Source: Desarmillaria ectypa
Lineage: Eukaryota; Basidiomycota; Agaricomycetes; Agaricales; Physalacriaceae
Length of the DNA stretch: 64,000 bases
Assembly: GCA_030407005.1 (NCBI GenBank)
Contig: JAUDYN010000001.1
Location: 4,504,378 to 4,568,377, forward strand
Direction of reading: 5' to 3'
In this document: positions 33,141 through 44,833 of the stretch, piece by piece
Numbering within the stretch: the first letter of the stretch is position 1
How the letters are laid out: each line of letters starts with the position of its first letter
The notes under the pieces: model-generated
What the model was told of the DNA's origin: nothing
The model's input: the letters and a program-made list of their open reading frames with translations, nothing else
The model's database searches: none
Position numbers and translations under genes: made by a program

Positions 33141-35397
33141 ATGTCTGTAGAATGGAGTCCGACCTCTTGGAAATCAAAACCGATTGCTCAGGCACGTCAA
33201 TCCTGATTTTTTTTGTTTCTATTTCTCCTGTTAATGCAAAGGCCTATCAGAATGTGACCTATCCGAATCCTGAAAAGCTATCAAAGTATGTCCCTCGTAA
33301 CGCGTCCAAAACTTTGCCTTCTGACGAAGATGTTTCACAGCGTACTTTCCAAGCTGGAGCAATTACCTCCCTTGGTGACGCCTGCAGAAGTGGGTACCAA
33401 AGTCTCCTACTAAGATTTTAGTCTCATTTACTTGTAGATCGAACGTCTTCGGTACCAACTCAGCCTCGTGCAGCGAAACGAGGCGTTCCTCTTGCACGCT
33501 GGCGATTGCGCTGAGAGTTTTGATGCCTGCACCCAGGTAGGCCATATTCTTAGTTCCATTCTACTGGTTTTCGGCGCTTAGGATACTGGTTTTCAAGCAA
33601 AATATCTCCGCCAAGATCGGTCTGATCCTCTCGTTCTCTTTGATCCTTATTTGGGGAGCACGTCTTCCTGTCGTACGTGGGATTTTGCAAGGTTTCGTGT
33701 GTTTGACTGATTATGGTACAGATACGAATCGGGCGCATCGCGGGACAGTATGCCAAACCTAGAAGTAGCCCGACTGAGATTATTAATGGGAAGCAAGTCG
33801 TAAGCTTCAGGTGAGAAAAGTATAATATAAAGCCGGAATATCAGTTTTCTTACTTCGTTTCTGCAGAGGAGATAATGTCAACGGGTATGTAGTCGTGCAA
33901 ATGACGTGTTCATAGTCTCACCATCAACCAGACTCGATCCAAACGATCGCACACCGGACCCTCAACGCCTACTGAGGTACGTTCTATCTTCGTTTGTTGG
34001 ACCTAAGACTTATTTGTGATACCCAGCGCTTATTTCCATTCCACTGCGACGCTGAATCACGTCCGTGGACTGCTCACCTCCGGATTCGCTTCACTCCATC
34101 ACCCAAGAGACTGGTCCTTCAATCACGTCAGGTCGCCTGCACTCAGGTAGAACCGTTTCGCTACACTGCGATACTGTGTTGGTGACTCGACCTCTAGAAA
34201 GGAACTCGAGTTCATTGTCGATGGACTCTCCGATGCGCTTGACTTCAGCCGGACTATCGGAGCAGAGAGATCAGCTCCTTTCGAACAAGGAGGTGGGAGA
34301 GGAACTGTGGGCGAGGTCGACTTTTACACGAGGTAAACCAATTCTTGGTGTGCAATTCTTCACCGTCGCTAACACAGGACTTACTTTTAGCCATGAAGGT
34401 TTGTTGCTTGACTATGAGGAGGCGCTTACTAGGCCATCCCCGTCAGGCTTCGGCCACTATAACACGTCCGCCCACTTCCTTTGGATTGGAGATCGTACCA
34501 GGCAGGTTGATGGTGCCCATGTTGAGTATTTTCGCGGAATTCGTAATCCGATTGGGATCAAAGTCGGGCCATCGATGGCTGCCGATGAATTGGCAAAGCT
34601 GCTAGATGGTAGGGTCAGCTCCTTTCTCATAACTTTGCCACGACTGAACAGAAATATGAAAGTTGTCAATCCATCCAAAGAGCTCGGAAGGATAACCTTG
34701 ATCTCCAGGTACGGTGCAGATAAGGTTAGTTATGTATGATTCCCTGCGTCTTCCTTTTTTTTAAAAAAATCATTGCAGATCGACGCTCACCTGCGACGCC
34801 ACATAGAGGCCGTGAAGCGGTCAGGACATCCAGTTGTCTGGATCTGTGATCCTATGCATGGAAAGTACGCATCGCATAAGTTCAGAACACGACATCGTTT
34901 CCTCATTATTTATTGTAGTACCCTCACATCATCGACAGGCTACAAGACCCGCCACTTCAGCGCCATCATTGGTGAGATCACGTCCTGCTTGAGGATCCAC
35001 ACATTGTGTGGGAGTCGGTTGGGTGGTATCAGCCTCGAGTTCACTGGTGAACTGAACGACGAGGGATTTAGCGTGACTGAGTGTCTTGGTGGGAGCATGG
35101 AGCTGAGCGAGGAGCAGCTCGGGTTGAGATACCAGGTTTGCAGTTCTCGATCAAGGGAACGGCATGATCTAATGAAGTATATCACTAGTCATTCTGCGAT
35201 CCTCGGTTGAACTTTGAGCAGAGTCTCGGTGAGTATGGTCAGTCCTTTCCGTCAGCACCGAGACTGACTGATTGGAATTTTAAGATGTCGCTTTTCTTCT
35301 GTCGAACCATTTCAAGAAAGAGAGACAGGGGAAGCCGGTTGGAACTGATCATGACGTTCTTTATTCTGAACTGGGAGGGAGAGAGTGCAAGGTTTGA
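33141..35397 (+). CDS. 3-deoxy-7-phosphoheptulonate (DAHP) synthase, class II, 486 aa
   Basis: Sixteen exons: 33141-33191, 33242-33285, 33341-33389, 33438-33536, 33598-33672, 33722-33810, 33867-33884, 33932-33976, 34027-34146, 34198-34332, 34391-34608, 34663-34724, 34779-34864, 34919-35135, 35189-35228, 35285-35397. The frame stays open to TGA at 35395. The enzyme joins phosphoenolpyruvate and erythrose-4-phosphate to begin the shikimate route to Phe, Tyr and Trp. Class II hallmarks are present: HAGDCAES (metal Cys72), [12 protein letters not shown] (115-125), RGDNVNG (136-142), [42 protein letters not shown] (358-364), TGE and [13 protein letters not shown]. The length equals known fungal and plant-type enzymes. 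Intron 1 uses a GC donor (GCACGT); exon 7 is only 18 bp. The gene looks functional. Confidence 0.95.
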
Positions 35398-35608
35398 ACT
35401 ATTGGTATTATGTCAAGCATAATGTGCTATCATTGTGAGAATAAATGTATCGGTTTCTGCAAAGTCAAGCCGTGCTATCTGTTATTTATTTCGGTCAGTT
35501 TTAGAAGACCCTACAACTTCATAGTAAGGGCGGTACGATAAGTAGATGACCAGTGGATGACCATGGATTGTAGCCCTAGACTAGGGTTTCAATTGACGGC
35601 AGAAGAGT

Positions 35609-35650
35609 GGAAGGAGGGAGGAGGGAGGAGGGAGGAGAGGATGAAGGGAG
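35609..35650 (+). repeat. Purine-only GGAGGGA-type simple repeat
   Basis: An all-purine run of repeated GGAGGGA and GGAGGGAGGA units downstream of DAHP synthase, able in principle to form G-rich structures. Confidence 0.8.
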
Positions 35651-35793
35651 GAGAGCCAGCGAACGCCGGTGAAGACGCGGTACAGTACCGTGCCTTGAGA
35701 CGGCGACATCTTTATGATCACATGATATGTCACATTCAATATGTTGTGATGTGTTACATAGGTATTATGCAATGGCGTGGAAGGTAGGGCATA

Positions 35794-36079
35794 CATGGCG
35801 CGGTCCCAGTATGATTTTATTGTGACATGACAGTGCTCCACTCCCTTGCTAGGTTACTTTTACTCTTTACTCATCACTCATTGACGAAATAATAATACAT
35901 GTGCTCCCACTCCTATGTGTGAATGAAGACCATGCACGGCGCAGTCCCAGTGGAATTTTGCGAATATTTTTCACTGCTACACTCATTCTAATTCACTCTC
36001 ACTTCTTTGGAGACAGATGAAAAAGTAAAGCGTCAGAAAGCATAAAAGTGCACGAAAAACAGGCAGGGACCGCGCCATG
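35794..36079. repeat. 286 bp segment bounded by 14 bp perfect inverted repeats
   Basis: CATGGCGCGGTCCC at 35794-35807 and its exact reverse complement at 36066-36079. A diverged forward copy (CATGCACGGCGCAGTCCC) lies at 35932. The interior is AT-rich and non-coding. It is possibly a small MITE; no target duplication is evident. Confidence 0.5.
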
Positions 36080-36348
36080 GAAGGGCAACATCTAATAATA
36101 TCTAACAAGTGTCAGAATGAATAGAAATGGATAGGAAAGCAGTCGGAGACTGCCCTATTGTAGGACAATGGCTAAACAATTTATTAAAGCATCAGGGGGC
36201 ATAGAATTGCGATAGAAAATATTAAAGAACCGCATCACTGATGTTCAACACCTAATAATATTTATCAAGGATCAGAGAGCATGGAATTGCATTAAAAGAC
36301 AGTGAGGGACTGCGTCGTTGAAATGCAATGTCTAAACAATTTATCATA
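36030..36348 (+). repeat. Four diverged 80 bp tandem units
   Basis: Units begin at 36030, 36109, 36189 and 36269, each with a start like G.RTCAG...GCAT and an end like CTAA..AATWTAT. They are diverged, so old. The remainder to 36992 (including the AT-rich 36349-36992) shows no gene. Confidence 0.6.
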
Positions 36349-36992
36349 TTCATAATTGCTTCGTAAAAGTCCTGGTGTTCCTGCCATTCTCTGATATAAA
36401 ATTCTCCCTGGAAAAAAATGACACATCCTCCACATGCAGTGCATGGTACATGAGTGTGTTGAATAGAATTAGGCACTATCCATGCTTTGTCCTTGAGAAG
36501 TCATCTCCTAATAGCCAGGTCTAAGGGTGGTCCTTCTCAAAGATCCAGGTCAAAGTAAGCACCAGTGATATTGACTTCAATGTGGTGTGTTGGGTCAGAA
36601 CTCAAAATAGTATGGATAAATGACAGCTCCTGTCGAGTCGACAGAGTGGATGTATCAGAGTTCATTATGAAAGACCATCTGAAGTAGGGAGAAGCTAAGC
36701 ATAAAAACTTGGTTCACAATTTCAGTGTGCCACATACTGGGTGGGGTACACTCGAGCCAAGTTGTTTTGGAAATCAACAATGTCAAAGATGAATTGCACA
36801 ATTCTTGTGGGCTTTGATGAGATAATTCCACAGGTGCTGAATATGCTGGCCAACATTGTGTGAGGGGGAATGGTAAATGGTCTTGATTTTGAAAGTGGTG
36901 GGAATGTGAGCTTGAGAATAATTTGTATGCTGTTTAAATAACTTGCCTGCGACTGCCACCTAGTCATTTATTGTCTTTGAAGTTACCATTTT

Positions 36993-37351
36993 TGTTACAC
37001 ACAAAGCTAGATCTTTGTGATCACTGTCATTTTCCCATTATCACTGTCACCCAGCCCACAACAGATGACTTCAGCAATTGTACTATGCTTTGCAATGGTC
37101 ATCAAACAGGTGATTCCCTATTGTTTCACACATGAACTATGAGTAGCCATACTTATTTTTAGAACTCTCAACTTCATATATAAGTAGGATAGCTTTCACT
37201 GTAATATCCCCAGCTTCAAGCTAACATTTATCAATACCAATCCTCTACTCTATAGAACTTGGCTAAAAAATTAGCCTTTCATCTCCAGATCTGAAGACCA
37301 TAGCTGTCTTCTTGGGTGACTGTCTGAACATGAGGCAGCCTAGAAATAACA
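36993..37351 (+). repeat. 5' LTR of chromovirus A (diverged)
   Basis: TGTTAC...AATAACA. It resembles the 3' LTR at 60715 in order and wording: TTTCACACATGAAC, a TATATAAGTAG promoter box, CTTTCACTGTAATAT, then GGGTGACTGT. The copies have diverged strongly, so the insertion is old. Confidence 0.5.
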
Positions 37352-37475
37352 CATGTCTGCAGATCACATGGGGGTCAGGTCTAACCCAATGTGACTGGAA
37401 AGGAATTGGGGTTGGGGAATATACATGACAGTATGTTCTTCTAGGATGGGGATTCTACCTTTTATACTGGCCTGT

Positions 37476-38560
37476 TGATATGCCATTTATGCATTCACAC
37501 CTAGATTTTGCGATTTTGTAACAATACTATTGCACATCTATCCTATACTAGTGATACATAGAGGACTATAGCTGAGGCTTTGAGCTGATAGTTAAATGCA
37601 GTAAGCAACTGGTAGAGCCAGGACTTAGATGTGACACTATTAGTGGGTTAAATCTACCAGATGGCCAGACTAGTAACTCGAATGCTAGCAGGACTAAGTG
37701 AAATACAGCCACTAGCAAATGAAGGATGCTACTAGCACACAAAAACCAGGAGCAGAGTACACAGATCTCGTCAAGTTCTGTCACTAGCAGCCCAGACTGG
37801 GCATAAACGCCTAAGTCAGGATAACTAGTCACATGGCAATCTTGAAACAGGACTTAGAAATAAATTAGGAATGGATTAACCTTGAGCCCAGATCCGACTA
37901 TTTCAATATAGATCTCTTATGATCAATGCTAGTGGAGCCGGACTGCACCCTCAATCATGATCAGATAGCTGTTACAGGCACCAATATCTGGGTATTCATA
38001 TAACCGCATTACTAGGGCATGTAGTTGGGCCAAGGGTGCGGAAAGACCAACTGTGGAGTCTCTAGACCGAATATTTGAAAAGAAAACAGACTAGACTGAC
38101 TATTGTATGATTATTCACCATTATTCGTGACTAGCCAAGAAATCCTTACCAATATACCCTATACCCAGATGATATTTATAGTTCTGCCTCAGTAGTATAT
38201 AAGTAGTGGGATGGGCAGTCATGCAAAGCAGGCAAGCCATCCCTGCAGTTGAGCCCTCACTGGTAGTAACTGGTGTCCCCAACTAAAGGCTTTTGTGCTT
38301 AACCTCGATGAAGTGATTAATAGTCGCTAAGTCACCCATAGAATTGCATTGAATTGAAGTCCATTAGAGTCACTGTTATGTCCTGCAAAGGTCTGGAGTG
38401 TTTTGAAGTTAGTTCAAGCAAAGTTCTCGGAGTTATAGTTTATTCTTAGGCCAAGAGCGCCACTAGTTAGCCAAGAGTGTGGCTAGTCAAGTGTTTATCA
38501 CTTGTAGGAAGCAGTATAGGGCCAAGAGTGCCATCAGTTTATTCTTAGGCAAAGGAGTGC
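37476..38560 (+). repeat. Family-C LTR, 3'-truncated copy (forward)
   Basis: Starts TGATATGCC and follows the family-C LTR (41151-42837), but it has only one copy of the 248 bp unit that is duplicated there and stops about 270 bp before the LTR end. It joins sequence attributable to the 5' internal region of element B (reversed, 38561-38746). Confidence 0.75.
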
Positions 38561-38746
38561 TCATGTTTCTTCTTTGTATGTTAGTACTAAAAGAGCAGTA
38601 AAAAGTATGAGTAGTGTGGTGCCACTGATTGCAATGCCAAGGGTGATCATTCATTGGTTTGTTTCATGGTTTTTGTTATCAGGCATGGGTTTGTTGCTTC
38701 TTTTACAGCTAGCATATAAGATGCGGGAGGTGAATCTTTTGACTAA

Positions 38747-39160
38747 TGTTATGGCCCTGTCTAACACGTGACTTGGGACATAAGCTTTCACTCTCTGGGC
38801 TGTTACATGTTCGAACAATCACCCATTGAGAGCTAAACTATGTCTTTGGTTTAATGTAGTAGAAGGTATAAGAATGTAATTTAGTTGAAAGATAGATTAC
38901 AATGGTAAATACTACTCTACTTATATACTGAAAATATGGCATTATTAATAGATGAAATGATGAGATTCATGAGGAAATCGTGTGGAAGTCAGGTGGATCA
39001 TAGTCTAATAGGAGTGAACAAGGGTGATAACTGGTGTGAACTGGGGTGGTTGTCAGTGAATGTGTCAATATGCAGTGAAGAAAGTGAGATAATCATGGAT
39101 TAGATAGGATGTGTCATTGGTATGACTGGATAAGATAAGATAAATGGAAAAATCATAACA
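38747..39160 (-). repeat. LTR of chromovirus B (reverse copy)
   Basis: 414 bp, TGTTA...TAACA. It is the reverse complement of a relative of 57525-57930. On its right is TCCAT, the complement of the ATGGA that flanks the other B LTR. The segment 38561-38746 to its left is the start of the B internal region, reversed. Confidence 0.8.
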
Positions 39161-41042
39161 TCCATTCATCATCTTTCTTGATGTGTACATTGTTGTAACC
39201 CCATCATACATCCAATTTGGTGACATATTTGATGCTTCCCAGTTTGTCTATTAGCTCAGATATGAGTGGTAAGGGATATTGATTTTTAATGGTCATTTCA
39301 TTAAGTTTTTGATAATCATGAACAGGATGCAATTTTTCATTCTTTTTTTTGATGAAAAAGAATGGTGATGCCATTGGTGATTTGGAGGGTCAGATTCACC
39401 CTGAGGTGAGGTTCACTTTGAGGAATTTATTGAGTTCCTCTTGCTCTGTCCAGTTCAATGGATAGACTTTACAGTCTAGGGTGTCATCTGGCATTGGGGA
39501 TCAATTCAATGGCATGATCCCAGGGTTTTTGTTCTGGAAGTTCATCAAAGTTTTCTTTGTCAAACAAGTCTTTGAAATCCTGAAAAGCTTCAGGGACCAT
39601 ACTTTTGAAGGATTTCTTGGCTTTTCCTTCATTGGCTTTGTGGACAGTCTGTCTTTCCATTGCTTCAGTGAAATCCACCACTAGAATGGTTTCTCCTTCC
39701 TCTAGTTCCCATTTGTCATCTCTATCAGCATCTGACTATGTGTATGGATTTTTTATACATTGGCAGTCTCCCAGTTGATGATGGGATTATGGTGTAAGAG
39801 CCAGTCATGTCTGAGGAATATTTCTTTGCTTCCAAGGTCAGTGACTGCTAGGTCTATTTGTTCACTGTGGTCTCCAAGTTTAAGCTATAATTCCACAAAC
39901 AATGTGATTTCTCCCACCTTGTTGTGGGATCCATCAGCATTGTATATAGGAATAGGGCTGGCAGTGGGTCATGTTTTGATGCTATGGGCATATATATAGG
40001 AACTGTGGATAGAGCATCCTGTACATCCACTGTTGATTAATGTGGTGGCTCCAAGTAGTACTTTGGTGTCCAAGGTGTTGATCTGGACAGGAACTTGTAG
40101 ATCCCATCATTTGCTATTCTGAGCCTGGATATTGTACTGTATTGGCTTTTGTAATTCATTGAGCCATTCCAATGCATGGGATTGTTCTGCTTTTCATAGT
40201 TCTTTGAGGAGGTTGTCAATGACTTTCTCAACTTGGCACTTGTTGATCCAGTTGAGTAGAATGGTTTTAGTGACTGCTTTCATTCTTGCATCCTTGATTG
40301 CCCTCCAGATCCATTCTGTCTCAAAGGGTTTAAGCCACTCTGTTGGCTTCTTCTCTGGGGGTGCATCCTTCACTGCCTCCTGAGGTTCTACTTCCTTCTT
40401 TGGTTTCTGCTGCTTCTCTAGATAGTTTCTGAAGGTGGTATCATCTTCTTCATCAGGAACTTTGACAAGGTCAACTTTGCAAGTTGGACCTTTATTGGGG
40501 ACTCTCTGTCCCTGGTTTGGCCTGCTTGATCCTTGTGGGCAATTGAGCAGGTCATCCCCTTTGTTGGTTGATATGTCTTCTTGGTCTTTGGCCAAGATAG
40601 CATATCAGTTCTGTGATTCTTTCTTTGTCTGGGTGCAAGAGATGACAATAGGTATATTTGTTTGTATGTGTACAATAGGTGTAACTACAGAAGTACTATA
40701 AGTCTGACTAGTGAGTTCCAAATGTGCACCAGAATGTCCTTTTGCCAAGCAAGTGGAATCACTCACTTCCTGGCAGCATCTTTTACCTCTTTGATCTTGG
40801 AGTCCATGGTGGGCTCGGTTGTCAAGGCTCTGACCTTCTCCTCCTTCTTGTTCCATGACTGCTCCAGGCAGTCCTTCAAATGGTGTCCCTTCTCCTTGCA
40901 ACAGAAGCATTTTCCTTCCACTTTGAGGGCATTGATGGTGTCAATATCCATCGGCTGCCCCCTACCTCCATAAGTGTACCAGTGCTGATTTTCTTCTCCA
41001 GTGTCCCACTTGTCATGCCAGAACTTCCCTTTGAAGTCCTGG
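39161..41042 (-). pseudogene. Chromovirus A gag-protease-RT (5' half), inverted and decayed
   Basis: Read on the minus strand. A gag zinc knuckle comes first (CFCCKEKGHHLKDC, ~40905-40860), then acidic gag/protease linker, then the pre-RT block FKDLFDKENFDELPEQKPWD (~39590-39520). The RT start follows (SPFFFIKKK, YQKLNEMTIKNQYPLPLISE), and TKLDV-stop-WGYNNVHI (~39220-39180), where TGA stands for the usual Arg. It breaks at DDEW against the B LTR. The matching continuation [13 protein letters not shown] is on the plus strand at 57934. CpG is nearly absent. Confidence 0.8.
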
Positions 41043-41150
41043 TGATGTGCTTGGTAACGGCGAGTGACAAAAGAATTAGGGAATGGAAATGAGCACCAAA
41101 CACACTAAATCTCTTACTACTTTACACTTAATCACCAATATTGAATTCGG
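41043..41150 (-). repeat. Older family-C LTR, left part (reverse)
   Basis: TGATGTGCTTGGTAACGG is the reverse complement of the family-C LTR 3' end. The LTR is split by the intact element at 41151-52323 and continues at 52324. The repeated TCGG at the break (41147-41150 and 52324-52327) is the target duplication. Confidence 0.85.
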
Positions 41151-42837
41151 TGATATGCCGTCTATGCATTCACACCTAGATTTTGCGATTTTGTAACAAT
41201 ACTATTGCACATCTATCCTATACTAGTGATACATAGAGGACTATAGCTGAGGCTTCGAGCTGATAGTTAAAAGCAGTAAGCAACTGGTAGAGCCAGGACT
41301 TAGATGCAACACCATTAGTGGGTTAAATCTACCAGCCAGCCAGACTAGTAACTCGAATGCTAGCAGGACTAAGTGAAATACAGCCACTAGCAAACGAAGG
41401 ATGCTACTAGCACACAAAAACCAGGAGCAGAGTACACAGATCTCGTCAAGTTCTGTCACTAGCAGCCCAGACTGGGCATAAACGCCTAAGTCAGGATAAC
41501 TAGTCACATGGCAATCTTGAAACAGGACTTAGAAATAAATTAGGAATGGATTAACCTTGAGCCCAGATCCGACTATTTCGATATAGATCTCTTATGATCG
41601 ATGCTAGTGGAGCCGGACTGCACCCTCGATCATGATCGGATAGCTGTTACAGGCACCAATATCCGGATATCCATATAACTGCGTTACTAGGGCATGTAGT
41701 TGTGCCAAGGGTGCGGAAAGACCAACTGTGGAGTCTCTAGACCGAATATTTGAAAAGAAAACAGACTAGACTGACTATTGTATGATTATTCACCATTATT
41801 CGTGACTAGCCAAGAAATCCTTATCATGATATAGATCTCTTATGATCGATGCTAGTGGAGCCAGACTGCACCCTCGATCATGATCAGATAGCTGTTACAG
41901 GCACCAATATCCGGATATCCATATAACCGCGTTACTAGGGCATGTAGTTGTGCCAAGGGTGCGGAAAGACCAACTGTGGAGTCTCTAGACCGAATATTTG
42001 AAAAGAAAACAGACTAGACCGACTATTGTGTGATTATTCACCATTATTCGTGACTAGCCAAGAAATCCTTACCAATATACCCTATACCCAGATAATATTT
42101 ATAGTTTTGCCTCAGTAGTATATAAGTAGTGGGATGGGCACTCGTGCAAAGCAGGCAAGCCATCCCCGCAGTTGAGCCCTCACTGGTAGTAACTGGTGTC
42201 CCCAATTAAAGGCTTTTGTGCTTGACCTCGACGAAGTGATTAATAGTCGCTAAGTCACCCATAGAATTGCATTGAATTGAAGTCCATTAGAGTCACTGTT
42301 GTGTCCTGCAAAGGTCCGGAGTGTTTTGAAGTTAGTTCAAGCAAAGTTCTCGGAGTTATAGTTTATTCTTAGGCCAAGAGTGCGGCTAGTCAAGTGTTTA
42401 TCACTTGTAGGAAGCAGTATAGGGCCAAGAGTGCCATCAGTTTATTCTTAGGCCAAGAGCGCCACTAGTCAGCCAAGAGTGCGACTGGTCAAGTGTTTAT
42501 CACTTGTAGGAAGCAGTATAGGGCCAAGAGTGCCACCAGCCTGAAGCCGTTTCAGTCAGAACGAGCGCAGTAGCTCAAACCAAGTCACTCTTATCTAATT
42601 GTGTCTTACCCACCCCACTAGTACGAGTAGTACTTTGTATAAACTCACTAGTAACGAATAAAACGTCTTAAAGACAATTGTACTTGATTATTGAAGTCTG
42701 CAGAGTGCTTCCATCGTACTCGAAACCGCCCGAATTCAATATTGGTGATTAAGTGTAGAGTAGTAAGAGGTTTAGTGTGATTGGTGTTCATTGCCATTCC
42801 CTAATTCTTTTGTCACTCGCCGTTACCAAGCACATCA
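41151..42837 (+). repeat. 5' LTR of family-C element
   Basis: 1687 bp. It contains a TATA-like box (AGTATATAAGTAGTGGG, ~42117) followed by CAAGCCATCCCCGCAG, a probable promoter and start region, and a 248 bp internal tandem duplication. Confidence 0.93.
41580..42075 (+). repeat. 248 bp tandem duplication inside the LTR
   Basis: The units 41580-41827 and 41828-42075 both open GATATAGATCTCTTATGATC and run to AAGAAATCCTTA. They differ at a few positions (for example ACTGCGTT versus ACCGCGTT). The same duplication is at 51066-51561 in the 3' LTR. The older family members at 37476 and 52324 have a single unit. Confidence 0.85.
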
Positions 42838-43330
42838 TCTGGAGCCCACCGCGAGGGGGGTTTCAGACTTGATAATCCTGTTGAATAAAAGACGCTTATT
42901 TGACACTAGTCTTGTTAAATAAACTACTGTTCAAACCTAGTAGCTTGTACGCAATCTGTCTAACCAAGCCTCAGCGAAAGCGAAGGGCAAAGCTAGAACT
43001 ACAGAGCCCGCACGAGCATCGTCTTCAAGGCTAGCACCTAATAGTGCTACCTCGAGACCAAGAGGAAGATCAACAGCCAATTCACGAGCTGCTGGTGTTG
43101 GATCTCCGTCTAACTACGACTTGTTAAAGCAGAAACGAAGTGCAACTGCACCGCCCAATAGCTCACAAGCTAGGACAGCGCAGCGAATCAACGCGAACTT
43201 AACAGTTCAACAGACTAGACCCATCGCACCACGCCTAAGGCCAAGACCTTCCTTCCCTAGTGAAGATAGAATATCACTAGTACCTGGACAAACGAACTCA
43301 CAGTCCATTCAAACCGTTAGTAGACCGTCC

Positions 43331-44833
43331 ATGTCGACTAACAACCAAAAGATGCCTAGACCAACGTCTAGGGACGCGCCCAAGTTTGATAGTGAAGAAC
43401 CAGAGAACTTGCGTCGTTTCCTTGGGCAAATGGAGGATTTATTCTCTGACTACAGCATCACCGACGACGACGAGAAGAAGAAGAAGCTAGTAAGGTATAC
43501 GGATGCACGTACCGAAGAAGAATGGCAAACCCTAGAGGAGTATGATAGTGGCACCTTCGACGAATTCAAGGAAGCTATCTTGAAAAACTATCCAGAGGCG
43601 GCAGACGCAGAGACAGGCACTTGGGAGAGGCTCACGCGTATATCGCGAAAGTTCTCAAACCTTGGGGCTGACGAGCGCGAGTCGTATCTGAAGTTCAAGC
43701 GTAGATTCTTGACCGAAGCTAAGAAGCTGCAGAAACCTCCGGTGCTAGTCACGAATCGAGAACTAGTGGAGAAATTCACTGAGTCGTTGTCTCCCGCGTT
43801 TAGAGAAAACATCGCATTGCGATTGAGTATCAAGCGTGGATTCAAAAGCATGACAAGTGCACCTGCTGTTGCTGCTGGTGTCAGTAGTTCTGCTGCACCG
43901 GTTGCTGCAAGACCCATGAAAAGACGGGAAGATATGCACACCCTCGATGAGGTTGTTGCTGAAGCTGATGATATTGCTCTCAACAGCTCCACTAGTTACC
44001 TTCTGTCGGCGACTAGTGGAAGTATATCATCTACTGGAGCCATTAGTGGTTCTGGATTCAAGGCAGAATTTGAAGAAGTAAAGCAGCAAGTAGCTACTTT
44101 ACTCGATCGCATTGACGTGAGTGAGAAACAGGCAAAGGAGCGCCAAGAACAAATATTGAAAGCCTTTCAACAAGGTGGAAATAATAGCTCCTGGCCAAGG
44201 CAATCACGACCACAGAATGAACACCCAGGAGCAGGCCCTTCTGACAACTGCTGGTACGACTGGAAACCTGGGCACTACGTAAGAGATTGCCAGAATGTCC
44301 AGAAGCACTTAGCAGAAGGATTGTTGAAGTTTGTCGACCGCAAGTTCATGATGGCCGATGGTAATCCAATCCCACGCGAACCAGCGCACCTCTGTCCAAT
44401 GGATCGAATGCTAGCAATGTTGAATAAGAAGCAAGAACAGATGTTCTGGGAGGATGTCAGTGGGCCGGCTGGAATATTTAATGTCAGCCTACCTGATAAC
44501 ACTTCTTTGTATGCCAATAGGCCACGAGACGCTAGGGATGAAGTGATCGATAGACTTCGTCAAGACCTGCAGTATTGGCAGACTAGCACTCATGTTTCAA
44601 CGCCTGTTCAATCTACTGTTCAGCCTCAGTTGTTACAAACACCTGTTCCATCTACAAGTAGTCAAACATTGAATCAATCATTTGATCCTAATGTTTTCTT
44701 GAATCAAATGAAGTCGCTATTCAACCAGGCCAGTAGTCAGACTGCGGCTAGTGACCAAAATTTTGATAGTCAGTATGTTGCCACGCGTGCTAGCAGTGGT
44801 GAGTCTTCCCAACAGGGTTTCGAAAGGGTCTGA
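43331..44833 (+). CDS. gag: Gag polyprotein of family-C element
   Basis: 500 residues from the first in-frame ATG (43331). The frame is open without any ATG from ~42943, so a non-AUG start or a spliced leader could add ~125 residues rich in Ser, Arg and Ala. The gag core includes RFLGQMEDLFSDYSI, WQTLEEYDSGTFDEFKEAI and FLTEAKKLQKPP, the retrotransposon gag fold that assembles the virus-like particle and packages the RNA. A zinc-knuckle-like CWYDWKPGHYVRDC (~44250) has Asp in place of the second Cys, so zinc binding is doubtful. The stop codon TGA at 44831-44833 overlaps the next ATG. Confidence 0.85.
   Translation: MSTNNQKMPRPTSRDAPKFDSEEPENLRRFLGQMEDLFSDYSITDDDEKKKKLVRYTDARTEEEWQTLEEYDSGTFDEFKEAILKNYPEAADAETGTWERLTRISRKFSNLGADERESYLKFKRRFLTEAKKLQKPPVLVTNRELVEKFTESLSPAFRENIALRLSIKRGFKSMTSAPAVAAGVSSSAAPVAARPMKRREDMHTLDEVVAEADDIALNSSTSYLLSATSGSISSTGAISGSGFKAEFEEVKQQVATLLDRIDVSEKQAKERQEQILKAFQQGGNNSSWPRQSRPQNEHPGAGPSDNCWYDWKPGHYVRDCQNVQKHLAEGLLKFVDRKFMMADGNPIPREPAHLCPMDRMLAMLNKKQEQMFWEDVSGPAGIFNVSLPDNTSLYANRPRDARDEVIDRLRQDLQYWQTSTHVSTPVQSTVQPQLLQTPVPSTSSQTLNQSFDPNVFLNQMKSLFNQASSQTAASDQNFDSQYVATRASSGESSQQGFERV

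Noticed and set aside
35794..36348. Regular repeats considered as a CRISPR-like array
   Set aside because: The units are 80 bp, diverged, without a constant repeat or unique spacers, and the genome is eukaryotic.
41241..41507. 88-codon hydrophobic minus-strand ORF repeated at 37566-37832 and 50727-50993, and on the plus strand at 53151-53336
   Set aside because: It is part of the family-C LTR and is repeated only because the LTR is. The older reversed copy is shortened by a stop, so I see no sign of selection for the protein.
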